From DATKZS01 sp035527835 [NCBI: bacterium] (lineage in GTDB: Bacteria; RBG-13-61-14): a stretch of 64,000 nt of DNA. Each line of letters begins with the position of its first letter. Positions within the stretch are counted from its first letter, which is position 1. Below the pieces are notes generated by a model. It was not told the DNA's origin. It did not search any database and worked only from the letters and a program-made list of their open reading frames with translations. Positions 15,352 through 24,092 of this stretch are shown piece after piece. The position numbers and the translations under genes were made by a program. The stretch spans positions 1 through 64,000 of the forward strand of contig DATKZS010000196.1 of the NCBI GenBank assembly GCA_035527835.1. The letters run 5' to 3'.

Positions 15352-16554
15352 ATGATGGCAAAGACTTACTCACCTACAGACATTTTTTTTGATCCATTAG
15401 TTGATAGAGATTATTATTACACCATCCTTCCTCTTCTTCCGTTACTATATGATCATATTTATATTTATTATCCGAGTGACAATTGGGCCAAGGTTACAAA
15501 TTACCTTTCTCCGACGACACGTATTAGCTACATTCAAAATCTGAGACATTGGATTAGCAAAGGAGTAATTATACCAGTCTTAAAAGGTGAATATCCATTG
15601 AAAGATGACATAAGAAAAAAGAGATCTGAAATGGATGGGCCTTCCGAAGAGTTTAAAAATGTTCTGAAAAAATATAGAAAGGACTATCAAGAATCTTTAA
15701 TAACTCTTGATGTACAATCAACGCTAAGAGGGTATGATGAAGCTAGAAAACTAATTCAGGAAATTGGGAACGAAGAACAAATCATTAATATGATTAAGCT
15801 AGACCTTAATGAAGCTATTCCCGACCTTTTTTATTATTATGCCGGCGGACCAAGAGCAACCAGTTCTAAATTGCTCCTAGAGATAATCAGTGCATATAAA
15901 AATGACGATTGGATTAGAAAAGATAACGAGCTTGGAGAATATTTGCTTCCAAGCACTGCTGCATACCAATATCATGCCATTACAGATCTTGGTGAAAAAA
16001 AGAGAATAGAAGATATATATCATAATACTATTATTGTAAGAGCAGTTGATATTCTTGATGAGAAACGACTCAGACGAGATATTTGTGAATGGCCTGAAAA
16101 AGATAATATTGAAACATGGCGTGAGTTGGGTCTTCACAGAATATTGAGAGTGTTCTTACACTCACAGGCAATTTCAAATAATCCAGATGTACAAGCAAAT
16201 GAACTAGAATACACAAGCATAGAGCTTGGCAATAGATTAACTAAACTTCGATCACAACTTCCAGGTGAATTGGCATCTCTTTTAGTTGACAAAGGATTGT
16301 TATCGCAAATTATTATTTGCCTTACTGCGTCACTAGGCATTGTAATTGGTGATGCAACATCAACAATTATTGGAGGCTTGGTAACTCTCTGTGTGGGCAA
16401 TATAGGAAGCAAAGCTATTTTATTCAGCCTAAAGAGGATAAAATGGGATAAATTCATTGATGCTATTGAAGATGTTTTAGGCTCCAAGTCAAATAGAACG
16501 TTGGAGAGCATTGCACTTGCCTTTGGAGATGTTATAGTCTTAGGAAGAGAGTAG
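15352..16554 (+). CDS. AT-rich orphan gene of unknown function, probably acquired
   Basis: A 400-residue protein I do not recognise. Its DNA is strikingly AT-rich (mid-30s % GC by eye) against low-to-mid-60s in neighbouring genes, and its codons follow, so recent transfer is likely. The protein opens with a Tyr-rich stretch (FFDPLVDRDYYYTILPLLP), continues as mostly helical, polar and acidic sequence, and has one hydrophobic glycine-rich segment near 320-350 (LGIVIGDATSTIIGG) that could be a membrane hairpin. There is no signal peptide or recognised catalytic motif. The layout could suit a defence or phage-related protein, but that is speculation. A GAGGGTAGG ribosome site precedes the ATG. 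It stands alone between repeat blocks. Confidence 0.8.
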   Translation: MMAKTYSPTDIFFDPLVDRDYYYTILPLLPLLYDHIYIYYPSDNWAKVTNYLSPTTRISYIQNLRHWISKGVIIPVLKGEYPLKDDIRKKRSEMDGPSEEFKNVLKKYRKDYQESLITLDVQSTLRGYDEARKLIQEIGNEEQIINMIKLDLNEAIPDLFYYYAGGPRATSSKLLLEIISAYKNDDWIRKDNELGEYLLPSTAAYQYHAITDLGEKKRIEDIYHNTIIVRAVDILDEKRLRRDICEWPEKDNIETWRELGLHRILRVFLHSQAISNNPDVQANELEYTSIELGNRLTKLRSQLPGELASLLVDKGLLSQIIICLTASLGIVIGDATSTIIGGLVTLCVGNIGSKAILFSLKRIKWDKFIDAIEDVLGSKSNRTLESIALAFGDVIVLGRE

Positions 16555-16677
16555 AAAGAAATTATTTATGTTCATCCGGTTAAAGAGTACTTTTGCTGAT
16601 GAAGATGAAGCAGTCTCATCTTAAAATATTCATTATCACGATATCCATAAGCCTGTCTTTTCAGTGGGGATTGGGGT

Positions 16678-16770
16678 CATCTATAAAAGTCCCAGTCAAG
16701 ACAAATCTCTCTTTTCCTGAAGACAAATTTTCTTCATCTGGGAAGGGCTCCCCCCTCGCCATCGCCGCTG
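16678..16770. repeat. 93-base direct repeat, copy 1
   Basis: This segment recurs at 19050-19142 with two mismatches by my reading and no gaps. The pair brackets the alkylsulfatase-like gene. A small open frame across it (16593-16838) has no credible protein features. Confidence 0.8.
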
Positions 16771-16782
16771 TGCGGGATCGGG

Positions 16783-17231
16783 ATCGGGGGTCAGGTCTCG
16801 ACATTAGACATTTGTTTACGTATTCAGGGTATGTTTAATCAACCCTTACCGGGTTGGGCGGTGGTGATGGGATTGTGTCCCAGGGTAGGCCGAAGACGGC
16901 CAACCCTGGGCTATTTTATGTTTGCCCTTTCAGGGAGTAACAATAATGCCGCGGCCAGGGGATGCGAATTGTGTGGGTGGGGGTCAGACCCTTGTTTGAC
17001 TGTTTAACGGGGCGGAATTTTTCAGCCGTCTTTATCTCGCCCTTTCAGGGCTGAAAAGGATATTTGGGGCGGCGATATCCCAGGGTAGGCCGGGGACGGC
17101 CAACCCTGGGCTATTTTATGTTTGCCCTTTAAGGGCGTAACAATAATGCCGCGGCCAGGGGATGCGAATCGGGAGAGGTTGTGGCGGGCATCAAAGAAAG
17201 GTTTGTGGTTTGAGGTTTGTGGTTTGTGGTT
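16783..17231. repeat. REP-like units and large dispersed repeat, left cluster
   Basis: It contains GGGGTCAGGTCTCGACATTA (16787), a block with the palindromic core CCCAGGGTAGGCC...GGCCAACCCTGGG (16870-16975), and then GGGGTCAGACCCTTGTTTGA (16979) followed by a second copy of that block ending in TTTGTGG words. The last 250 bases recur at 19229-19507. This fills most of the gene-free gap 16555-17578. Confidence 0.75.
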
Positions 17232-17495
17232 GAAGAAAGGAGATTGAACCACGAAGGCACGAAGGTAGGAAAAGAGGTTTGTGGTTTGAGGTTTGTGGTT
17301 TGTGGTTTAATAGCCAAACCTCAGACCTCAGACCTCAAGCCTCACACCTCAAACCTCAATCCTCGCGCCCGGACCTCAAACCCCAAACCTCACACCTCAA
17401 ACCTCATCTCCCTTGATTCATGATGCTTGATCGGGCATAGTTGGGCCATGTGGAGAACAGGTTTGTGGTTTGGGGTTTGCGGTTTGTGGTTGAAT
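17200..17495. repeat. Heptamer arrays (TTTGTGG, AAACCTC) with CACGAAG words
   Basis: TTTGTGG/TTTGAGG words at 17200-17231, CACGAAG-G-CACGAAG at 17250, TTTGTGG words at 17277-17308, the complementary AAACCTC/CAGACCTC words at 17314-17410, and a final TTTGTGG run at 17460-17493. The middle part can fold back on itself. Confidence 0.72.
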
Positions 17496-17578
17496 AAATG
17501 AAGATTCGGGATCAGGGCCGGGAATTGGAACGACAAACCACAAACGACAAACTTCGCGTTGGCCGGGGAGGTGCGGGG

Positions 17579-19027
17579 ATGAAGGAACGGAGATTATGCG
17601 TTTTCATCAGCGGCGTGATTGTGGGAGCGGCTTTAGGCGTTGGGCTGGGGTGTCTTCGTCTGAAGAGCGTGGAGGCGGTGGTTCGGGAGCCGGAGGTCCC
17701 CGGGGAGTCACGGCTTGCCTATACCCCGCCTCCGGAGCCGAAGTTTTCCGCGGAGTTTGCGGCCAAGTACATGCCGGTGCTGCTGAGCATGATACAGCCT
17801 CAAATCGAAAAGGTGACGGATGATATTTACGTTGCCATGGGATACGCCATGGGCAACGTGACCATGGTGATCACTGACGAGGGCCTGGTGATCATTGACA
17901 CGACGGAGAGCGAGGACTCGGCGCGGAGGATCATGGCGGACTTCCGCAAGATCACGGAGAAGCCGGTGCGCTATATCATCTACACCCATTTTCATCCGGA
18001 CCATAACCAGGGGACCCGGGCTTTTTATTCGGAGGGGGTCGAGATTATCGCGACCAGGGAATTTTTGAACTGGATCCACGGCGCCAATCCCGGACTGGGC
18101 GACCAACATTTTCGGCGCGTTCTGGACATACTGGGAGGGGCCGCGGAGCCGGAGTATGCCTTCTCCATGCCTTTTTCCAGCCCCTACCTGAGCGCGGGAA
18201 AGGCGCCCGAGGCCATGATGCCGACCATTACCTTTGACGAGCAGTATTCTTTCAGCCTGGGCGGCAAGCGGTTCGATCTTTTCCACACGCGGGGGGAGAC
18301 CGAAGACCATTTGGCGGTCTGGATGCCCGAGGAGCGGGCCTTGCACGTCGGAGACCTTTATTATCATTCCTTCCCCAACCTGGCGGGCATCATGCTGGAG
18401 GCCCGGCCGGTCCGCGGCTGGATGGCGTCGCTGTCGCGCTTCATCGCGCTTGGGCCGGAGTACCTCATCCTCGGCCACACCAAACCTCTTAAAGGCCAAA
18501 GCCATATCCAGGAGCACCTGGAGAACTATCTGGCCGCCATCCAGTACGTGCACGATGAGACTCTCCGATACATCAACAACGGCAAAAGCGTCGAAGAGGC
18601 GGTGGCCGGGATCAATCTTCCCGACAGCCTTGCCCGGCTGCCGTATCTGCAGGGGCTTTACGGCAGGGTGGACTGGTCGGTCCGGGACATCTACCACGCT
18701 TATGCCGGGTGGTACGACGGCTGGGGCGCCGGGCTCAATCCCCTGCCCGGGAAGTTCCGGGCCCGGGAGATCGTCGCGCTGGCCGGAGGAGCCGATAAAA
18801 TCCTTTCCCGCGCCATCGCGCTCCAAAAGAACGGTGAATATCAGCTCTCCGCGGAACTGTGCGACGTCGTCATCGCGGCCAACCCCCAAGACAAGCTGGC
18901 CCACACCGTCATGGCCTACGACATGCAATACCTCGCCTTCAGCTCCGACAACCTGCTCTGCATCGGCGCCTATCTGTCGGCGTACTCCATGCACATGAAG
19001 GCCGCAAAAACGGGCGCGGGAACGTGA
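17579..19027 (+). CDS. Alkylsulfatase-like metallo-beta-lactamase-fold hydrolase
   Basis: A 482-residue protein with an N-terminal membrane anchor or signal (residues 8-25) and a metallo-beta-lactamase fold. The zinc motif THFHPDH is at 136-142. A later GETEDHLAVWMPEERALHVGD stretch supplies further acidic ligands, and LGHTKPL another His. The following GRVDWSVRDIYHAYAGWYDG segment is diagnostic of the alkyl-sulfatase dimerisation domain of SdsA1/BDS1-type enzymes, which release sulfate from primary alkyl sulfates such as SDS. It is shorter than SdsA1 (about 650 residues) because the C-terminal SCP2-like domain is lacking. The start at 17579 fits GGGGAGG. Duplicated intergenic sequence brackets it. 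The actual substrate is unproven. Confidence 0.85.
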   Translation: MKERRLCVFISGVIVGAALGVGLGCLRLKSVEAVVREPEVPGESRLAYTPPPEPKFSAEFAAKYMPVLLSMIQPQIEKVTDDIYVAMGYAMGNVTMVITDEGLVIIDTTESEDSARRIMADFRKITEKPVRYIIYTHFHPDHNQGTRAFYSEGVEIIATREFLNWIHGANPGLGDQHFRRVLDILGGAAEPEYAFSMPFSSPYLSAGKAPEAMMPTITFDEQYSFSLGGKRFDLFHTRGETEDHLAVWMPEERALHVGDLYYHSFPNLAGIMLEARPVRGWMASLSRFIALGPEYLILGHTKPLKGQSHIQEHLENYLAAIQYVHDETLRYINNGKSVEEAVAGINLPDSLARLPYLQGLYGRVDWSVRDIYHAYAGWYDGWGAGLNPLPGKFRAREIVALAGGADKILSRAIALQKNGEYQLSAELCDVVIAANPQDKLAHTVMAYDMQYLAFSSDNLLCIGAYLSAYSMHMKAAKTGAGT

Positions 19028-19049
19028 ATCAGGGATCGGGAATCGGGAT

Positions 19050-19142
19050 CATCTATAAAAGTCCCAGTCAAGACAAATCTTTCTTTTCCTGAAGACAAAT
19101 TTTCTTCGTCTGGGAAGGGCTCCCCCCTCGCCATCGCCGCTG
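19050..19142. repeat. 93-base direct repeat, copy 2
   Basis: Near-identical partner of 16678-16770, beginning 23 bases after the alkylsulfatase-like stop codon. Confidence 0.8.
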
Positions 19143-19197
19143 AAGCTTGGCGGCCCCGAGATTTCTTGCCTCGGCCGGTTCGCGCCGGGGATGGGGG

Positions 19198-19507
19198 ATG
19201 GGGGTCAGACCCTTGTTTGACGGGGGATGGGGGTCAGACCCTTGTTTGACTGTTTAACGGGGCGGAATTTTTCAGCCGTCTTTGTTTCGCCCTTTCAGGG
19301 CTGAAAAGGATATTGGGGGCGGCGATATCCCAGGGTAGGCCGCAGACGTCCAACCCTGGGCTATCTTATTTTTGCCCTTTCAGGGCGGAAGCAGGATAGC
19401 CCGCATAGCTTGCTATGGGGGTGGCCGGGGCCACGGGATGCGATTGCGGAGTCATTATGGCGGGCATCAAAGAAAGGTTTGTGGTTTGAGGTTTGTGGTT
19501 TGTGGTT
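19198..19507. repeat. REP-like units and large dispersed repeat, right cluster
   Basis: Two tandem GGGGTCAGACCCTTGTTTGA units (19201 and 19231), then the CCCTTTCAGGG / CCCAGGGTAGGCC element and TTTGTGG words. It is collinear with 16979-17231 but carries an extra CCCGCATAGCTTGCTATGGG hairpin (19399-19420). Confidence 0.75.
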
Positions 19508-19529
19508 AAATACTCAAACTTCAGAGTGG

Positions 19530-19785
19530 GACAGCCCACATAGCGAGCTATGTGGGGTATCCGGTGGAGGGAATTTTTTTCGATGATGCGGCGGCGGTTC
19601 GGCCGTCCCGCCGGGACTTGATGGTTTTTTTCCGCCTGGTCCCCAGGAAAGAATTCCTGGGCTAATTTCAAGCCGTCCCGCCGGGACTAAAGGCCTCAAG
19701 ACGGAAGGAGTAGCGGGTAGCGCGCAGCCAGGGAATACGAAGCTCCAAACCACAAACCTCAAACCCCAAACCTCAAACCTCAACG
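19530..19785. repeat. CATAGCGAGCTATG and GTCCCGCCGGGAC hairpin elements plus heptamers
   Basis: ACATAGCGAGCTATGT (19539-19554), then a block (19600-19690) with two GTCCCGCCGGGAC palindromes around CCAGGAAAGAATTCCTGG, then AGTAGCG and AAACCTC heptamers to 19785. The palindrome block has relatives at 29100-29235 and 46495-46585. No gene lies in 19028-19877. Confidence 0.7.
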
Positions 19786-19795
19786 CCTGCTGGTC

Positions 19796-19823
19796 TTGAC
19801 AATGGAATTGATGCATCTATAAT
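19796..19823 (+). promoter_or_regulatory. Consensus sigma70 promoter for the RelE-type pair
   Basis: Perfect TTGACA (19796-19801) and perfect TATAAT (19818-19823) with a 16-base spacer, 55 bases before the first gene of the pair. Confidence 0.8.
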
Positions 19824-19877
19824 CGAATCAGGAGTGCGCTGGAAGGGCGCATCAAATTCCGGAGGCGAGGAGATCAT

Positions 19878-20081
19878 ATGACCAATAGCGATGCCACGGC
19901 CGAGGTTTTTATCACGGCGCTGAAAGCCTTGCCCAAGACCGAGCGCGACGCGGTCCTGGTGCGCATCGCCCGGGACAAGGAATTCGCCCGCGACCTCCTC
20001 GACCTCGCCGTCATCTCCTCCCGCGGCCACGAACCCTCCCGTCCCTTCCGCGAATACCTGGCGGCCAAAAGAAAAAAATGA
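19878..20081 (+). CDS. Small protein, probable antitoxin for the RelE-type toxin
   Basis: A 67-residue, mostly helical, charged protein (ALPKTERDAVLVRIARDKEFARDLLDLA in the middle, broken by short turns). There is no clear DNA-binding fold, so it is named from context. It has a strong consensus promoter and ribosome site (GAGGAGATCAT). Its stop overlaps the start of a RelE-family toxin by four bases (ATGA), the standard layout of antitoxin-toxin operons. The C-terminal basic segment (YLAAKRKK) may be the toxin-wrapping tail. Antitoxin function is inferred. Confidence 0.72.
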   Translation: MTNSDATAEVFITALKALPKTERDAVLVRIARDKEFARDLLDLAVISSRGHEPSRPFREYLAAKRKK

Positions 20082-20332
20082 ACGCCAAGCGCGCCTACGC
20101 CGTCAGCATCAAGCGCTCGGCGGAAAAGGAAATGGACCGCCTGCCCGCGGACATCTTCGACCGCATCGCCTCCGCAATCCTTGACCTCGAAACCAATCCC
20201 CGCCCTCCCGGATGTAAAAAGCTCCGGGGCATCGAAGAATACCGCCTCCGGGTCGGGCCGTATCGAGTCCTCTATACCATTGACGATCCCGGGAAAAAGG
20301 TATTCATCATATCGGTGGGCCATCGCCGGTAA
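20078..20332 (+). CDS. RelE/ParE-superfamily toxin
   Basis: An 84-residue RelE-fold protein. It begins with the typical beta strand and helix (YAVSIKRSAEKEMDRLP), continues with a second helix (IFDRIASAILDLETNPRP) and the core GCKKLRGIEEYRLRVGPYRVLYTID, and ends VFIISVGHRR. The central Arg/Tyr-containing GPYRVLY strand and the terminal His-Arg pair are the usual mRNA-contact residues in ribosome-dependent RelE endonucleases. The length is normal. It is translationally coupled to the upstream antitoxin candidate. It points toward, and ends 80 bases from, the convergent glycosyltransferase-like gene. Confidence 0.92.
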   Translation: MNAKRAYAVSIKRSAEKEMDRLPADIFDRIASAILDLETNPRPPGCKKLRGIEEYRLRVGPYRVLYTIDDPGKKVFIISVGHRR

Positions 20333-20413
20333 GTTTACCGCGGCATTTGATGCGCGCTTTGTGGTTATGGGACCGGCTCCGGTAAAGTCGCTCCCTCAGG
20401 CTGGAGACGGGTC

Positions 20414-21874
20414 TTACTCGATGCTTGCGGCCATGACTCGATAGACGAGCGCGATGCGTCCGTCGCGGTTGAAGGCTCGGAGGAAGAGGTAGGTTAGCCT
20501 GAATTTGCCTTGTGGGGTCGTGACCACGGTGTCGCGGTTTTTTGCTGACTTCAGGAATCCGAAGCGCTGCCAGTCCACCTGCGAGATGTTGAGCCACACG
20601 ATCAAGCCCACGTCATGCGTGAGCACCTGCTCCAACACAAAACGGTCCGGGTCATCGCCTGGCTTGATTTCTCCCCAAGTGTAGGCCTCCCGGCCGGTGG
20701 TGTACTTGAAGATCAGCGGGTTCTGCCCCAGCACCGCTTCTTCGCCGGGAACTTGGCGCAGCGACTTCGCGGCCTCCAGGATCGGGTCCCCCGGCAGCGC
20801 GGCCAGTCCGTAAAGATAAAGGCCGCTGACCGCCAGCAGCGGGACCAGCACGCCCGCCGCCGCGGCCGTCTTCATCCGCGGCTCCCGCTCCGGCCGGCGC
20901 GACGCGTCCCATTTCACGAAGCGGTCCAGGCCCAGCGCCGCCGGCGCGAGCACCGCCGGCATCAGCGCCAGCAGGAACCGGTCCTGGTACCACCACCAGA
21001 TGACGTGCAGGCCCGTGTAGAGCGCGGCGAACCCGGCGAGGTAAATGAGCCACTTACGTTGGAGCCGGGCCAGGCCCAGGGCCGCGGCGGCCAGGGCCAC
21101 CGGCCCGAAGTCCTTGACCAGGCCCAGGCCGATCTCGGCCAGGTGGAGATGTAACACCACCAACTCCAGCCAATAGGAGGTCCTGCTCAGCGTTCCGTAG
21201 GTCAAAAGGTTCCGGATCAGCCACGGCGACGCCGCCAGCGCCGTTCCCGCGAGCCCCTTGATCACGGCGCGTCCGCTGCCGAGGTTGGCGATCACGAACA
21301 CCAGGACCAGCAGGTAACCCTCGTACCTGGTGATCATGGCAAGCCCCAGCATGAGCCCCGCCGTAAAAAAGCGCTCCGTGCTCAGCAGCCAGTAAGACAG
21401 CAACAGCAGCAGCGTGAAGATGGGCATCACGTTCACGTCCCGGTACTGGTCCCAGCCCACCGCCATCAGCGCCAGCGCCGCCGCCGCCGTCAGCGCCGCC
21501 CAGCGCGAGGCCTGGAGGCGCCGCGCCAGCAGGAACAGGAGCGGAGGCAACATGGCCCCGCAGCCGACGCTGACCGCCTGCCCCCATTTCTCCACCCCGA
21601 TCGCGCCGCCCGCCGCCAGGTTGAATAACGCCATCAGGAACGGATAAAACGGCAGGAACTTGGCGTACGGCTCTCCCATAACCACGTACCCGCCGCGAAA
21701 CAGGTTCTCGGCAAGCTCGATGTAAGTAAAACCGTCCGGCGTGACCACGCGGAAAAACCAGGCGAGCGCGCCATAGCCCAGCAACCCCGCGCCCAGCAGG
21801 ATCATCGCGATGCCGCGGTCAGAAGCGGCGTCCCGGCTGTCCGTGCAAATGTTCAGCAGCTCGTTCCCCCTCAA
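20414..21874 (-). CDS. GT-C (GT39/ArnT-like) membrane glycosyltransferase
   Basis: A 486-residue protein with about ten hydrophobic segments and a small C-terminal soluble domain. The first periplasmic loop contains an acidic catalytic-type motif, VVTPDGFTYIELAENLFRGGY, and the next loop has FLPFYPFLMALF, as in GT39/ArnT-like enzymes that move sugars from polyprenyl phosphates. The acceptor is unknown. The frame begins with TTG at 21874, overlapping the TrkA-type stop codon (TTGA), which suggests translational coupling. An ATG at 21805 just before the first membrane helix is the alternative. A sugar transferase in a potassium uptake operon is an odd combination and may be accidental. Confidence 0.78.
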   Translation of the reverse strand: MRGNELLNICTDSRDAASDRGIAMILLGAGLLGYGALAWFFRVVTPDGFTYIELAENLFRGGYVVMGEPYAKFLPFYPFLMALFNLAAGGAIGVEKWGQAVSVGCGAMLPPLLFLLARRLQASRWAALTAAAALALMAVGWDQYRDVNVMPIFTLLLLLSYWLLSTERFFTAGLMLGLAMITRYEGYLLVLVFVIANLGSGRAVIKGLAGTALAASPWLIRNLLTYGTLSRTSYWLELVVLHLHLAEIGLGLVKDFGPVALAAAALGLARLQRKWLIYLAGFAALYTGLHVIWWWYQDRFLLALMPAVLAPAALGLDRFVKWDASRRPEREPRMKTAAAAGVLVPLLAVSGLYLYGLAALPGDPILEAAKSLRQVPGEEAVLGQNPLIFKYTTGREAYTWGEIKPGDDPDRFVLEQVLTHDVGLIVWLNISQVDWQRFGFLKSAKNRDTVVTTPQGKFRLTYLFLRAFNRDGRIALVYRVMAASIE

Positions 21875-22524
21875 CTTTTCTGGAGTCCGGCGAGGTCCTT
21901 GTTGGCGCCGAGGATGACGAGGAGGTGGGAGGCCTTGATGCGGGTGTCGGGCTCGGGGATGAAGGTGATTTCCTCGGGGACCTTGTCGCGGATGGCGAGG
22001 ATCTGGCAGTGGTAGCGCTTTCTGAATTCGAGTTCGAGCAGGGTCTTGCCGACCATTTCCTTGATGGGTATCATCTCGATGATTGAGAGGTCTGGTCCGA
22101 GGGGCAGGTAGTCGGCGATGTTGGCGCCGTGGAGGCTGGAGGCGATGCGGATGCCCATGTCGCGCTCGGGGAAGACGATGCGCTGGACGCCGATGAGCTC
22201 GAGGATTTTGGCGTGGTCTTCGGAGAGGGCCTTGGCCACGATTTTCTTGACTCCGAGCTCGCGGAGGTGCATGGCGGCGAGGATGGATGATTCGAGCTTG
22301 TCGCCGAGCGACAGGACGACGGCGTCCATGCCGGTTAGGCCGAGCTGTTGGATGGCGCGGCGGTCGGTGGCGTCGGCGACCACGGCCTTGCTCACGTAGG
22401 CCTTGATCTTGTCCACCATGGTCTCGTCGTAATCAATGGCCAGGACGTCGCTTCCCAGCTCGGCGAGCTTGCGGGCCATGTAATAGCCGAAGCTGCTCAT
22501 CCCGATTACCGCGATCTGCGCCAT
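21871..22524 (-). CDS. TrkA/KtrA-family potassium uptake regulatory subunit
   Basis: A 217-residue cytosolic RCK protein that gates a TrkH/KtrB potassium channel in response to nucleotides. The N-terminal Rossmann domain shows IAVIGMSSFGYYMARKLAELG with the conserved acidic residue in LAIDYDE. Then comes VVADATDRRAIQQLGL, a standard TrkA-N feature. The C-terminal 80 residues (LSIIEMIPIKEMVGKTLLEL onward) form the TrkA-C domain. Its length matches single-RCK KtrA proteins instead of the double-length E. coli TrkA. The pore subunit gene lies upstream on the same strand, separated by about 150 bases with a 9-mer hairpin. Confidence 0.93.
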   Translation of the reverse strand: MAQIAVIGMSSFGYYMARKLAELGSDVLAIDYDETMVDKIKAYVSKAVVADATDRRAIQQLGLTGMDAVVLSLGDKLESSILAAMHLRELGVKKIVAKALSEDHAKILELIGVQRIVFPERDMGIRIASSLHGANIADYLPLGPDLSIIEMIPIKEMVGKTLLELEFRKRYHCQILAIRDKVPEEITFIPEPDTRIKASHLLVILGANKDLAGLQKS

Positions 22525-22547
22525 TCTTCACCTCTCTATTAAAAGAT

Positions 22548-22644
22548 TTTCAGACAGGATGAACAGGATCAACAGGATATTGGGAAGAGGCCATTTGCTT
22601 TTTTTCTCATCATCCTGTTAATCCTGTTAATCCTGTCTAAAAAA
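22548..22644. repeat. 9-mer AGGAT word repeat with inverted arm
   Basis: AGACAGGAT-GAACAGGAT-CAACAGGAT in the left arm and ATCCTGTTA-ATCCTGTTA-ATCCTGTCT in the right arm, about 40 bases apart. It forms a long hairpin between the two potassium uptake genes. Confidence 0.8.
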
Positions 22645-22674
22645 TTCTTCATGACTTCGGTCCGCCGCCCCACC

Positions 22675-24048
22675 CTACCCTATCATGATTTTCTCTTCCG
22701 GGAACTTGTAGGCCCGGCCGGCGCGGCGGCGCTCGAGCGCGAACACCAGGGTCAGGGGTCCGAGCCTGCCGATGAACATGAGGAGCGTGATGAGCAGGCG
22801 CCCGCCGTCGCTCAGGTCCGGCGTGATTCCGGTGGACAGGCCGACCGTGCCGAACGCCGAGACGCTCTCGAACAACAGCTCCATGAACAGGCGGCGGTCA
22901 AGGCCCAGCGCCGGGACCTCCACCTCCGCGATCAACAGGACCAGCACGATCAGCCCGATCAGGAACAGGGACAGCAGCACCAGCGACAGCGAGTGATCAA
23001 CGTCGCCGCGGCTCACCGACCGCCCGAACGCCGACGGCGCCGAGAAATTGCGCAGCCGCGACAGGACCACGATCAGGATCACGCCCGCGGTCGTGACCTT
23101 GACGCCGCCGGCCATGGAGCCCGGCGCCGCGCCGATGAACATGAGCACGATCAGCGCGAACAGCGAGGCGTCCGAGAGCTTCCCGATGTCAACGGTGTTG
23201 AACCCGGCGGTGCGGGCCGTGACCGACTGGAACAGGGAGCGGAGCGCGGCCTGGCCCCAGGGCATGCGCGCGAGCAGGTGGGGCCGCTCCAACCCGTAAA
23301 GCAACACCGCGCCGCCCACGATCAAGAGGAGCGTCATCGCCACCACGATCTTGGTATGGAAGCTGATGCGGCGCTTGGCCGGGTCCGGGTCGCGCTTCAA
23401 GGTGTCCCACAAATCAACCAGCACGAAGAAGCCGATCCCGCCGAGCACGATCAGCGCCATGACCGTGAAGTTCACCGTCCCGTCGCCCGCGTACTTCATC
23501 AGGCTGTCCGCAAACGGCGAGAACCCGGCGTTGCAGAACGCCGACACCGAATGGAACAAAGAGAGCCATAGCGCCCGCCCCCACGGATAGTCCCGCACCC
23601 ACCGCGAAAACAACAGCACCAACCCCGCCCCCTCCGCGCAGAGCGTGAAGATCAGTGCCCGCGACAGCATCTCGGAGAGGCTGTAGCGCCGGAGCTTCAG
23701 AAACGACCCGCTGGCCGCGTCGCTCATCGAAAGCGGCGCCTTGCCCCGCATCATGAACAGGATGAAGGTCCCGAACGTCATGATCCCGAACCCGCCGAAC
23801 TGGATCATGCCAAGGATCGCGGCCTGGCCGAAGTCCGTGAACGCCGTGCCCGTGTCCACCACCGTAAGCCCGGTCACGCACACCGCCGAAGTCGCCGTGA
23901 ACAGAGCGTCAACAAAGCTCAAGGACTTGACGTGCGAGATCGGGAGCATCAGGACAAGGGCCCCAACCAGGATCACCGAGCCGAAGCTCAAGATGGCGAG
24001 CTGGCCCGCGTTCATCCGGCGCCAGACCTGGCTGAAAAATCGCCGCAT
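22675..24048 (-). CDS. TrkH/KtrB-family potassium uptake channel
   Basis: A 457-residue integral membrane protein, the pore subunit of a Trk/Ktr system. The four selectivity-filter loops are readable: TATSAVCVTGLTVVDTG, AFCNAGFSPFADSL, TARTAGFNTVDIG and SAFGTVGLSTGITPDLS, each with the key glycine. The last helix carries FIGRLGPLTLVFAL, typical of the family C-terminus. The length fits KtrB. The ATG at 24048 is preferred to an upstream TTG frame start that runs into repeat sequence; 24015 is also possible. It works with the TrkA-type subunit encoded next. Confidence 0.94.
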   Translation of the reverse strand: MRRFFSQVWRRMNAGQLAILSFGSVILVGALVLMLPISHVKSLSFVDALFTATSAVCVTGLTVVDTGTAFTDFGQAAILGMIQFGGFGIMTFGTFILFMMRGKAPLSMSDAASGSFLKLRRYSLSEMLSRALIFTLCAEGAGLVLLFSRWVRDYPWGRALWLSLFHSVSAFCNAGFSPFADSLMKYAGDGTVNFTVMALIVLGGIGFFVLVDLWDTLKRDPDPAKRRISFHTKIVVAMTLLLIVGGAVLLYGLERPHLLARMPWGQAALRSLFQSVTARTAGFNTVDIGKLSDASLFALIVLMFIGAAPGSMAGGVKVTTAGVILIVVLSRLRNFSAPSAFGRSVSRGDVDHSLSLVLLSLFLIGLIVLVLLIAEVEVPALGLDRRLFMELLFESVSAFGTVGLSTGITPDLSDGGRLLITLLMFIGRLGPLTLVFALERRRAGRAYKFPEEKIMIG

Positions 24049-24092
24049 GCAGGCAATTGTAATGAGAGCGGGGAGGAGAGTCAAAAGGGGAG

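Noticed and set aside
16593-16838. Small open frame with a hydrophobic N-terminus before the alkylsulfatase-like gene
   Set aside because: Half of it is the 93-base duplicated segment, and it ends in REP sequence. The apparent signal peptide is likely chance AT-rich sequence.
20414-21874. Functional link between the glycosyltransferase and potassium uptake
   Set aside because: Overlap with the TrkA-type gene suggests co-transcription, but nothing in the sequences supports a shared function.
22651-23571. Long antisense open frames over the TrkH-type, NosR-like and other GC-rich genes
   Set aside because: They are shadows produced by GC-rich codon use: low-complexity Arg/Ala/Pro/His-rich translations with no motifs.
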